Part shown: positions 56,758 to 64,000 of the stretch, in pieces
Position numbering within the stretch: the first letter of the stretch is position 1
Layout of the letters: each line of letters begins with the position of its first letter
Program-made: the position numbers and the translations under genes
Notes under the pieces: model-generated
Database searches by the model: none
Told to the model about the DNA's origin: nothing
What the model saw: the letters and a program-made list of their open reading frames with translations, nothing else
From: Dankookia rubra
GTDB lineage: Bacteria; Pseudomonadota; Alphaproteobacteria; Acetobacterales; Acetobacteraceae
Direction: 5' to 3'
Assembly (NCBI RefSeq): GCF_004355005.1
Contig: NZ_SMSJ01000031.1
Span: 1 to 64,000, forward strand
Length of the DNA: 64,000 bases

Positions 56758-57264
56758 ATGGCGAGGTGCATGCATCGAGAGGATGTGGACCAAAGCCGAG
56801 GGGTAAATGAGCTTGAGCCAGAGGCGCTCTTCTGCATTGCGGTCCTCCGAACCTGGGTAGCGGAACGCCGCCCTGCTGGCGCGGCCTCGCTTGACTGGCG
56901 TGAAGTCTGCAGACAGGGGGAGTTGCCAGAGAACGCGGTGCAGGCATTTGACGCATTCTTTTCCGCCGTCCATCACGCGATGCAACGCCCGCTGGACATT
57001 CGATGTTGCCAGTGCCCGCAGCTTGGCGTTGACGAAGACGACCTACTTGTCTTGCTTCACGCTTTACAGCAAGGCGATGTCCTGAGTGCATTGGTCGTGC
57101 TGACGGATTGGCTCGTTAAGCCTGCCGTCATGCCGACCCTGCAGTTGGCCACCGGCTTGGCGGCGGCGGCACGCAGCTGCGGACTGTGCTTTCACTCGCA
57201 CGCCGTGACGCGGGCGCATTCCGACACGAGAAGCAGTCGGGTCGAACGTGCGACACTCCATTGA
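56758..57264 (+). CDS. Hypothetical protein, CxxC paralogue 2
   Basis: This 168-residue product aligns with the protein at 55958-56485. EALFCIAVLRTWVAERR corresponds to the opening helix, and RPLDIRCCQCPQLGVDEDDLLVLLHALQ to the CPxCP region. The C-terminus (LTDWLVKPAVMPTLQLATGLAAAA) is helical. The cysteine pattern is CCQCP rather than CPHCP. It follows the small gene by 4 bp, so all three are likely co-transcribed. Function is unknown. Confidence 0.6.
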   Translation: MARCMHREDVDQSRGVNELEPEALFCIAVLRTWVAERRPAGAASLDWREVCRQGELPENAVQAFDAFFSAVHHAMQRPLDIRCCQCPQLGVDEDDLLVLLHALQQGDVLSALVVLTDWLVKPAVMPTLQLATGLAAAARSCGLCFHSHAVTRAHSDTRSSRVERATLH

Positions 57265-57462
57265 CCAGGCTGCGCTCTGCCCGATTTGATGCGGGCAGAG
57301 GCCATTGTCCAAGTGATGCGCTCACTTGCAGCCGGGCCGCCGCTTACGATCACGACCTGAACAGGTTGCTTGGCCGCCGCAAATGTAGCGCAACAGATCT
57401 ACTGGCCCATATTGAAAGTGCAGGGTAGCTTGCACGACACCATGGCGAGGTGAGCGGTCTGG

Positions 57463-57687
57463 GTGCTTGGACTGGAGAGTACATTGGGGCCTGCCAATCA
57501 ACCGATATTTGATGGTGGGTGGCTCTGGATGCTGTTGAAAAGCACGGGTCTTCCAACCCTTCCGGTGCTCGACGTGGCGTGGCTCTACGGCCAGACCTTC
57601 AGACTATTCTTTGACCGCCTCGCGGATCAGGAGGAGGCGAATGCAGTGGCGCGGCAGCTCGCCAGTGCGGCCGGCCAACTACGCTAA
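57463..57687 (+). CDS. Small hypothetical protein (weak)
   Basis: A 74-codon frame from a GTG reads STGLPTLPVLDVAWLYGQTF followed by FFDRLADQEEANAVARQLASAAGQL, which has protein-like composition. The start is unclear (GTG at 57463 or an internal ATG) and no strong ribosome-binding site is seen. Around it, from 57265 to 57872, nothing else is convincing. Confidence 0.35.
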   Translation: MLGLESTLGPANQPIFDGGWLWMLLKSTGLPTLPVLDVAWLYGQTFRLFFDRLADQEEANAVARQLASAAGQLR

Positions 57688-57872
57688 GGCAGCGCGGTGC
57701 CGCCAGGGGCACCTCGCACCGTCCCATGCCGACGGCCTGTGGCGGTTCCGGCGCAATATCCAGCGACGTGTCGGCGAGGCAAGGAGGGCAGATTCCTGAC
57801 CTATCCGCGACGGTGCCATCCGACGATCAGGCCGTCCGCCCCAGAGAATTTCGTATCCCGGTTCCTATCGCT

Positions 57873-58078
57873 GCTCCAGTCGGTCTCCTCACAACCTATC
57901 TCTCCCGACCGGGGCGCCGCGCTGAGGCGCAGGTTTCCGGCCGTTTTCCGGTTCGACCTTGATGGTGCAAGGGCGGAACGAGGGCGAGTTTTCTCTCCGA
58001 AACGCCGGAGAGTCTCCAAACCTTGAGGGTTGGCCGATTTTGCCAACAAGGTCTAGGGCGTTGTTTTTCCTTGATCTT
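57873..58078 (+). repeat. Direct repeat copy B (about 200 bp, structured)
   Basis: This is the second copy of the element at 13109, same orientation, with about 20 differences in the first 168 bp and no gaps. The hairpin that in copy A is CTTGAGGGT...ACCCTCAAG is here CCTTG...TTGGC with GCCAA...CAAGG, so pairing is kept although bases differ. A T-rich stretch (TTGTTTTTCC) follows the hairpin, which would suit a terminator of a short RNA. Confidence 0.75.
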
Positions 58079-58159
58079 AATGCACCCCGGCTGGTCGGGA
58101 TTCAGCGGAGCGATTGCTCCCCTGATGGGCGTCGCTGACGCTCTCCAAGGCCCCAAGCT

Positions 58160-58576
58160 CTACGTCCGCTCGCCCAGTAGGTGCAGCACCAATTCTCGGC
58201 GGTGCGGCTGCATGCGGTGCTCCCACAGGTAAATGCCCTGCCACGTCCCCAACACCGGCAGGCCCTCGGCAATCGGGATCGAGAGCTGGGTCTGCGTCAA
58301 CGCAGCCCGGATATGGGCGGGCATATCGTCCGGCCCCTCCTCCGCATGCCGGTAGCGGCCGGCGCCACCATCTGGCACCAGGCGCGCCAGAAATGTCTCC
58401 AGGTCGGCCCGCACATCCGGCGAAGCGTTTTCCTGCACCAGCAGCGAGGCCGAGGTGTGCCGGCACCAGATGGTGAGCAAGCCGGTGCCGATCTCCCGGC
58501 GCTTCACCCAGTCGCAAACCTGATCGGTGATGGCGACGAGGCCTCGGCCGCGCGTCACGATCTCGATGCGGTGCAT
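58160..58576 (-). CDS. YjbQ family (UPF0047) protein
   Basis: The 138-residue protein has the YjbQ signature: LTIWCRHTSASLLVQENASPDV, then EGPDDMPAHIRAALTQTQLSIPIAEG and LGTWQGIYLWEHR. These small enzymes have a weak thiamine-phosphate synthase activity and a conserved histidine-rich metal site. MHRIEIVTRG is the family start; the frame upstream overlaps topoisomerase coding sequence. It lies 50 bp after the topoisomerase stop on the same strand. Confidence 0.93.
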   Translation of the reverse strand: MHRIEIVTRGRGLVAITDQVCDWVKRREIGTGLLTIWCRHTSASLLVQENASPDVRADLETFLARLVPDGGAGRYRHAEEGPDDMPAHIRAALTQTQLSIPIAEGLPVLGTWQGIYLWEHRMQPHRRELVLHLLGERT

Positions 58577-58625
58577 GTGCTGTTCCACACCAGTTCCCCC
58601 TCGGCCAACCGGTTTCAGTCCCTCG

Positions 58626-61007
58626 TCACAGCCATCCGCGCTCGCGGAAACTGTTGAGGTCGACCCCAGGCGGCGCGTACCAGCCGCCAGCGCGATAGCG
58701 AGCACCGAGCTGAAGCGCCGCTTCCTTGTTGCCGAAGGGAATGCGCAACGGCGTATCGCCATCAGGAGCATCGGGAGACCGAAGCTCCGGTGCGCTCTTG
58801 CGGAGTCGCGCCGCTCGCGTCGTCCCGGCGTTGGCTTTCCGCTTGCGGACACCTGCCTTCCCGCTTGGCATCCCGCGTCTCTCGCCAAGCTCGGCCTCGA
58901 CCTCCGCTGCCGGCGCGTCGACAGTGCGTTGGTTCCGTGGACGCTTGTTCGTCACGGTCTTTCGAGCAGCCGCTGGTCGCCCGATCCCGGCATCGGCCCG
59001 GGCCTGTGCGCCGTCCCTCTTGGGCGCATGCTGGTCGAGGAAGGCGCGGCAAGCGGCGCCGGACGACGTGTAGCCCCGGGGCGGCTTGAGCCCTTTCTGG
59101 CGCGCCAAGCTATCCACGAAGCTTTTCATCGCTGGCGTCGGCGGCCGATCCGGACCCGCGTCCCTGGCGATACCGCCCAGTAGCTTGGCGTCCACGTCGC
59201 CTGCGCCCTCCTGCAGTCGGCCAATGATCCTGCTGGCCTGGGCGCAAACTGCGTCGATCGCCCCGATCATCTCCTGCTGCCCGACCAACACCTCGTCGAG
59301 CAGGCGCTCCATCTGCGCGGTCACGCCGGGGTCGACCAGCGCCGGATCGGCTTTCTCCAGCACGGCGAAGAGTGCCAGGCCGCGCTCGGTGGGAACAATG
59401 TGCTTGCCGTCGGCTGTCAGGAACTCCTGCGCCTTGAGCCCGCGGATGATCTCGGCCCGGGTCGCCGGCGTGCCGATGCCCTTGGCCTCCTTTAGCCGCT
59501 CTTGCAGCGCCTCATCGGCGACAAAGCGCCAGGCATTCTGCATCGCCTCGATCAGCGTGCCCTCGTTGTAGCGCGGCGGTGGCCGGGTCTCCTTGTCCTC
59601 GACCATGGCGTCGCGCAGCGTGGCTGTCTCGCCGTGCCGGAGGGCGGGCAGCAGTTGCGCCTCCTCGCCCTTCTCCTCGGCAGGCTGCCAGTCCGGGAAG
59701 GCCGCGCGCCAGCCGAGCTCGATCGGCTGCCGCCCAGCGGCGCGGAACAGGTGCCCGCTGACATCGAGGGTGACGGTGGTCTGCCGGTAGCGGAAATCCG
59801 GCATCATCGCCGCTAGGTAGGACCGGGCGATGACGTCGAACAGCCGCCGCTCATCGCCCGTGAGCCGCAGCCAGACCTCCCGCAGCGTGTCCACCGTGTT
59901 GACGTTGGGGATGACGGCGTGGTGGCTGGCCCCGGCCAGGCCCTTGTCGTGGAAGTGGCCGCCCGCGCCGCGACGGATGACCGGCGGGTCCGGCACAGGG
60001 ATCTCGCTGAAGGCCCGCCCGATCCGCAGTCCGTCGACGATCCGCGACACATCCGGGATCAGGCTCTCGGGCAAGTAGCGGGTCTCGGCGCGGGGGTAGG
60101 TGATGACCTTCTTTCCCTGTCCGTCGTACAGCTCCTGCGCCACCTCCAGGGTGCGTGCCGCCGACCAGCCGAAGCGCGAGCCGCACAGCTTCTGCAGCGA
60201 CGGCAAGTCGTGCAGTCGCGGTGGGGATTGCCGCTTGTCCTCGACCTTCACGGCGAGCGGCCCGGCGAAGCCCTCGGCGGCTGCGGCGATCACCTCAGCA
60301 TCCGCGCGCCTGAGGATACGCTCCTTGGGCGCATGCCGCATCCGGAGCTGCCCGGCTTCGGCCTGGGCGGTGGCGACCACCTCGAAATAGGCCTGCGGGA
60401 CGAAGTTGCGGATTTCCAGCTCGCGCTTGCAGACGATGGCCAGGGTCGGGGTTTTCACGCGTCCAACGCCGATTACGGTGCGCGCGCCGCGGGCCAGGGT
60501 CACGGTCGCCGTGCGGGTCAGCGACAGGTTGTAGATCTGGTCGGCCTGCCGCCGCGCGACGGCAGCCGCGTAGAGACGGGCAAACTCCGCATTCGGTTTG
60601 GCCTGGGCAAACGCGTCGCGGATGGTCTGCGGGTCCTGGGCGGTGAAGATCACCCGCATGACCGTGCCGCGGTAGCCGTAGTGCTCCAGGATCTCCTGGC
60701 CAATGAGCTGGCCTTCCCGGTCGCAGTCGGTGGCGAGCCAAACGCGTTTTGCTCGGCGCAGCGCGTCGCGAATGGCCTTGAGCTTCGGCGCCTTGTTGCC
60801 GCCCGTAGCCGGCTTGGTACCGTAGAGGCCGTCCGGCCGCAGCAGGACCGCCGCCCAGCGTTTCCAGTCGGCTGAAACCTCCTCGGGCTCGACAAGGTCG
60901 AAGAGGTGCCCCTCGGCGGGCAGGATCGCTCCATAGCGGCTGCCGACAGCGGCCCTGACGTCCTTCGCTTGGCTGGTCTTTTCCGTGATGACGATCTGGT
61001 CGGTCAT
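58626..61007 (-). CDS. topB: DNA topoisomerase III (type IA)
   Basis: The 793-residue protein begins with a TOPRIM domain (IVITEKTSQAKDVRAAVG, WLATDCDREGQLIGQEIL). The catalytic tyrosine is in VITYPRAETRYLP (about Y304), and GIGTPATRAEIIRGL and FLTADGKHIVPTERGLALF follow. The C-terminus lacks zinc fingers and has a basic Arg/Lys tail with a short YDLN-free end. TopB unlinks recombination and replication intermediates. Such TopB genes are common both on chromosomes and on integrative elements. Start MTDQIVITEK fits; the upstream extension is not family-like. Confidence 0.92.
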   Translation of the reverse strand: MTDQIVITEKTSQAKDVRAAVGSRYGAILPAEGHLFDLVEPEEVSADWKRWAAVLLRPDGLYGTKPATGGNKAPKLKAIRDALRRAKRVWLATDCDREGQLIGQEILEHYGYRGTVMRVIFTAQDPQTIRDAFAQAKPNAEFARLYAAAVARRQADQIYNLSLTRTATVTLARGARTVIGVGRVKTPTLAIVCKRELEIRNFVPQAYFEVVATAQAEAGQLRMRHAPKERILRRADAEVIAAAAEGFAGPLAVKVEDKRQSPPRLHDLPSLQKLCGSRFGWSAARTLEVAQELYDGQGKKVITYPRAETRYLPESLIPDVSRIVDGLRIGRAFSEIPVPDPPVIRRGAGGHFHDKGLAGASHHAVIPNVNTVDTLREVWLRLTGDERRLFDVIARSYLAAMMPDFRYRQTTVTLDVSGHLFRAAGRQPIELGWRAAFPDWQPAEEKGEEAQLLPALRHGETATLRDAMVEDKETRPPPRYNEGTLIEAMQNAWRFVADEALQERLKEAKGIGTPATRAEIIRGLKAQEFLTADGKHIVPTERGLALFAVLEKADPALVDPGVTAQMERLLDEVLVGQQEMIGAIDAVCAQASRIIGRLQEGAGDVDAKLLGGIARDAGPDRPPTPAMKSFVDSLARQKGLKPPRGYTSSGAACRAFLDQHAPKRDGAQARADAGIGRPAAARKTVTNKRPRNQRTVDAPAAEVEAELGERRGMPSGKAGVRKRKANAGTTRAARLRKSAPELRSPDAPDGDTPLRIPFGNKEAALQLGARYRAGGWYAPPGVDLNSFRERGWL

Positions 61008-61301
61008 GCGGGGCTCCGCATGTTCTCTATAGGTTCCAGGCAAGCGGCGCTATGGTTCATTCGTAGGCTCAGCCTCAGCACCCGCGCGAGAATGCCGCCG
61101 CAGTGGTCGAGCTACTCTCCCCAGCCACCGGCGATCCGCTACGACTCGAAGCAGACATTCGTTCCTTTGCACGACGCAGCTGAAGGCCGCCTGGCACCTC
61201 TCAACAGCAGCGGTCTGACGGAGCCGTGATGAGGCCTGACAACCCTGACCGCACATTCGCGAATCCGACCATGGCAAGGTCGGCACGGGACGTGTGGACG
61301 C

Positions 61302-62321
61302 ATGATGGATCGGCGCAGTTCTCCAACCAGTTCGGACCTTTCCGGCACAGCCGAAGCCCTACCGCTTGATGGACCTGATGCGATGGTCCGGGTACCCGGC
61401 AGCTCCTTCGTCATGGGCTCTGATAGCCACTATCCTGAGGAAGCGCCGGCCCACCTCGTCGAGATGGAAGCCTTCTGGATCGACCGCGCGCCGGTGACGA
61501 ACGCGGCGTTCCGTTGCTTCGTCGAGGCGACCGGCCACGTCACGGTCGCCGAGCTTACGCCCGACCCGAGCCAGTATCCAGGCGCACGCCCGGAGATGCT
61601 GCGCGCCGCCAGCCTCGTCTTCCGCAAGACACGCGGGCCCGTGGACACGCGCGACTGGTCCCAATGGTGGGAGCTCCGCGCCGGCGCCGACTGGCGCCAC
61701 CCCTACGGTCCTGGCAGCAATCTCGTCGGCCTGGACGAGCATCCCGTAGTGCATGTCGCATATGCCGACGCCCTGGCCTATGCGCGATGGGCGGGCAAGG
61801 ACCTGCCGACCGAGGCCGAGTGGGAGTTTGCCGCGCGCGGCGGCCTGGCCGATGCCGAATATGCCTGGGGCGACGAGCTCACGCCGGGCGGCAGGCACAT
61901 GGCGAATACCTGGCAGGGCACCTTCCCCTACAAGAACACGGCCGAGGATGGCTGGCGCGCGACCTCCCCGGTCGGCGCCTTCCCGCCGAACGGCTACGGC
62001 CTGCTCGACATGATCGGCAACGTCTGGGAGTGGACGCAAGACTGGTTCGCGCCGGGTCACCCGGCCGATGCCGCGAAGCCCTGCTGCGTGCCGCGCAACC
62101 CCCGCGGCGCGGCGGAGGCAGCGAGCTTCGATGCCGCGCAACCGCGGATCCGCATCCCGCGCAAGGTCCTGAAGGGCGGCAGCTTCCTCTGCGCGCCGAG
62201 CTATTGCCGCCGTTACCGGCCCGCCGCGCGGCATCCGGAGCCGGTGGACACCTCGACCTGCCATGTCGGCTTCCGCTGCGTGGCAAGGTCCGCACGGATA
62301 CCAGGGGAGGAGCAGGGATGA
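61302..62321 (+). CDS. Formylglycine-generating enzyme family protein
   Basis: The 339-residue protein has the FGE-sulfatase fold: [14 protein letters not shown], the [21 protein letters not shown] block, [14 protein letters not shown] and [34 protein letters not shown] carries C297 and C302, the copper-binding catalytic pair. It converts the cysteine of CxAxR/CxPxR sulfatases to formylglycine. The downstream sulfatase overlaps it by 4 bp (ATGA) and carries that target. No signal peptide is seen, so it acts in the cytoplasm before TAT export. Confidence 0.92.
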   Translation: MMDRRSSPTSSDLSGTAEALPLDGPDAMVRVPGSSFVMGSDSHYPEEAPAHLVEMEAFWIDRAPVTNAAFRCFVEATGHVTVAELTPDPSQYPGARPEMLRAASLVFRKTRGPVDTRDWSQWWELRAGADWRHPYGPGSNLVGLDEHPVVHVAYADALAYARWAGKDLPTEAEWEFAARGGLADAEYAWGDELTPGGRHMANTWQGTFPYKNTAEDGWRATSPVGAFPPNGYGLLDMIGNVWEWTQDWFAPGHPADAAKPCCVPRNPRGAAEAASFDAAQPRIRIPRKVLKGGSFLCAPSYCRRYRPAARHPEPVDTSTCHVGFRCVARSARIPGEEQG

Positions 62322-63979
62322 GCCAGAAGACCACGCGGCGCAACGTGCTGCTCGGCACCGCGGCAACCCTTTCGGCCGGGCTCACTGCCGGGCCGACGCT
62401 CGCCCAGGCGCCGCAGGCCCAGCCGCCGCGTCCGGCCCCAGCGCCCGCCCAGGCCGGCGGCGGGCAGCCGCGGCGCCCGAACATCCTGGTGATCTGGGGC
62501 GACGACATCGGCTGGCAGAATGTCAGCGCCTATGGTCTCGGGACGATGGGCTACACCACGCCGAACATCGACCGTATTGGCAACGAGGGCGCCAAGTTCA
62601 CCGACCACTACGCCCAGAACTCCTGTACCGCCGGGCGCGCCGCCTTCATCACCGGGCAGTACCCGATCCGGTCCGGCATGGTGACGGTCGGCATGCCGGG
62701 CGACGAGCTCGGGCTCAAGCCCGCCTCGCCCTGCCTCGCGGAGGTGTTGAAGCCCGTCGGCTACCGGTGCGGGCATTTCGGCAAGAACCATCTCGGCGAC
62801 CGCAACGAGCACCTGCCCACGGCGCACGGCTTCGACGAGTTCTTCGGCAACCTCTATCACCTGAACACGCAGGAGCAGCACGAGTATCGGGACTACCAGA
62901 ACTTCGCGCGCGCCTACCCCGGCGGCCCAGAGGCCTTCGCGCGCAGGTACGGCACGCGCGGCGTGCTGCACTCCTTCGCAACCGATACCGATGATCCGAC
63001 CGTCGATCCCCGCTTCGGCCGGGTCGGCAAGCAGCGGATCGAGGACACGGGGCAACTCGGCCAGGAGCGCATGAAGGACTTCGACGCCGGGGAGGTGATC
63101 CCGAAGGCGCTCGACTTCATGAAACGGGCGCAGGCCGAGGACCGGCCCTTCTTCGTCTGGCTCAGCACCAGCCGAATGCACCTTTACACGCGTCTGAACG
63201 AGAGGTGGCGCTACGCCGCCGACCGCTACACGCACGAGGACGACTACCACGGCAGCGGCATGCTGCAGCACGACCACGATGTCGGACTGATCCTCAACTT
63301 CCTGCGGGAGAACGGGCTCGAGGACAATACGATCGTCTGGTACTCGACCGACAACGGGCCCGAGCATTCCTCCTGGCCCTATGGCGCGACCACACCCTTC
63401 CGTGGCGAGAAGATGACCACCTACGAGGGCGGCGTGCGGGTGCCATCGCTGCTCCGCTGGCCAGGGGTCATCAAGCCGGGGCAGGTTCTGAACGGCATCC
63501 AGGCGCACCAGGACATGTTCACGACCTTCGCCGCGGTGGCTGGCGTGCCCGATGTGGTCGAGCGCATGCGGACGGAGAAGCGGCAGTACATCGACGGCGT
63601 GAACAACCTCGACTACTGGGCCGGCAGGGCGCCAGAGAGCCGACGCAACGACTTCCTCTACTACTTCGAGAGCAGGCTCATGGCCGTCCGGATGGGGCCA
63701 TGGAAGCTGCATTTCGCCACTCGTGAGAACTACTACGACGTGATCATGGCGCGCCATGCACCGCTCTTCATAAACATCCGCAGCGACCCGTTCGAGAGCT
63801 ACGACAGCAAGGACTCCTACGGGCACCTGGCGCAGAAGGTGTCATGGGTGTTCGAGCCCATGACCGAGCTGGTCCAGGAGCACCTGAAGACCCTGGCGGA
63901 GTACCCGCCCGTCCAGGGCGGCACCTCCTTCGACATGTCCAACATCGTGCAGGAGTTCCTGCGGCGGACACGCCAGTGA
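62318..63979 (+). CDS. TAT-exported arylsulfatase
   Basis: The 553-residue sulfatase has a twin-arginine signal ([17 protein letters not shown]). It has the metal-binding [18 protein letters not shown], the FGly site [15 protein letters not shown] (C103, CTAGR) and [14 protein letters not shown]. The CxAxR form of the motif requires an FGE, which is encoded just upstream. It cleaves sulfate esters in the periplasm; substrate is not deducible. Its stop lies at 63979, and the last 21 bases of the window hold no further gene. Confidence 0.94.
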   Translation: MSQKTTRRNVLLGTAATLSAGLTAGPTLAQAPQAQPPRPAPAPAQAGGGQPRRPNILVIWGDDIGWQNVSAYGLGTMGYTTPNIDRIGNEGAKFTDHYAQNSCTAGRAAFITGQYPIRSGMVTVGMPGDELGLKPASPCLAEVLKPVGYRCGHFGKNHLGDRNEHLPTAHGFDEFFGNLYHLNTQEQHEYRDYQNFARAYPGGPEAFARRYGTRGVLHSFATDTDDPTVDPRFGRVGKQRIEDTGQLGQERMKDFDAGEVIPKALDFMKRAQAEDRPFFVWLSTSRMHLYTRLNERWRYAADRYTHEDDYHGSGMLQHDHDVGLILNFLRENGLEDNTIVWYSTDNGPEHSSWPYGATTPFRGEKMTTYEGGVRVPSLLRWPGVIKPGQVLNGIQAHQDMFTTFAAVAGVPDVVERMRTEKRQYIDGVNNLDYWAGRAPESRRNDFLYYFESRLMAVRMGPWKLHFATRENYYDVIMARHAPLFINIRSDPFESYDSKDSYGHLAQKVSWVFEPMTELVQEHLKTLAEYPPVQGGTSFDMSNIVQEFLRRTRQ

Positions 63980-64000
63980 CGCTGCGCGGGCAAGCCTGAG

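Overview
The window reads as a high-GC alphaproteobacterial chromosome, most likely a member of the Acetobacteraceae (Roseomonas-like). This rests on strong GC bias at third codon positions, the gene neighbourhood trpB-trpF-pyrF-lapA-ihfB-sppA-rpsA-cmk-aroA with a divergent FYDLN-type zinc-ribbon gene, and several small-protein families I associate with that group. No database search was possible, so the taxonomic call is inference.

Core part (1-12,668). A minus-strand block carries the start of trpB, then trpF, pyrF, lapA, ihfB, sppA, rpsA, cmk and aroA, often with stop and start codons overlapping. Two tandem paralogous lipoprotein genes on the plus strand interrupt it between sppA and rpsA; they are bounded by a terminator and a bidirectional terminator. 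Rightward, the FYDLN-type gene, recF and gyrB follow on the plus strand.

Accessory part (about 12.7-58 kb, possibly to 61 kb). Just after gyrB lies only the 3' half of a tRNA-Ser(CGA), as expected at an attachment site. A repeat of about 200 bp occurs at 13.1 kb and again, in direct orientation, at 57.9 kb; its internal hairpins are kept with changed sequence. Between the two copies lie: a secreted, membrane-anchored DNA/RNA endonuclease operon; a PhyH-type dioxygenase; a decayed and an intact serine-recombinase module; an HEXXH metallopeptidase-like gene; a phage-satellite-like segment (primase-helicase, a long palindrome, a ParB-methyltransferase fusion, a small HTH gene and a proteasome-like Ntn hydrolase); a DUF2161 nuclease-fold gene coupled to a RecD2-like helicase; stress and redox genes (CsbD, SWIB, cytochrome c, animal-type haem peroxidase); and a complete aerobactin system.

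The aerobactin locus is laid out as iucA-iucB-iucC-iucD (all overlapping by 4 bp), an RTX calcium-binding protein gene, a TonB-dependent receptor, a small protein and an RhtX/FptX-like permease, with a divergent MFS exporter and putative iron-box sequences. It would make, export and re-import a hydroxamate-citrate siderophore.

Right end (58-64 kb). YjbQ and a topoisomerase III are followed by a translationally coupled formylglycine-generating enzyme and TAT-exported sulfatase. There is no rRNA, no intact tRNA and no CRISPR array in the window.
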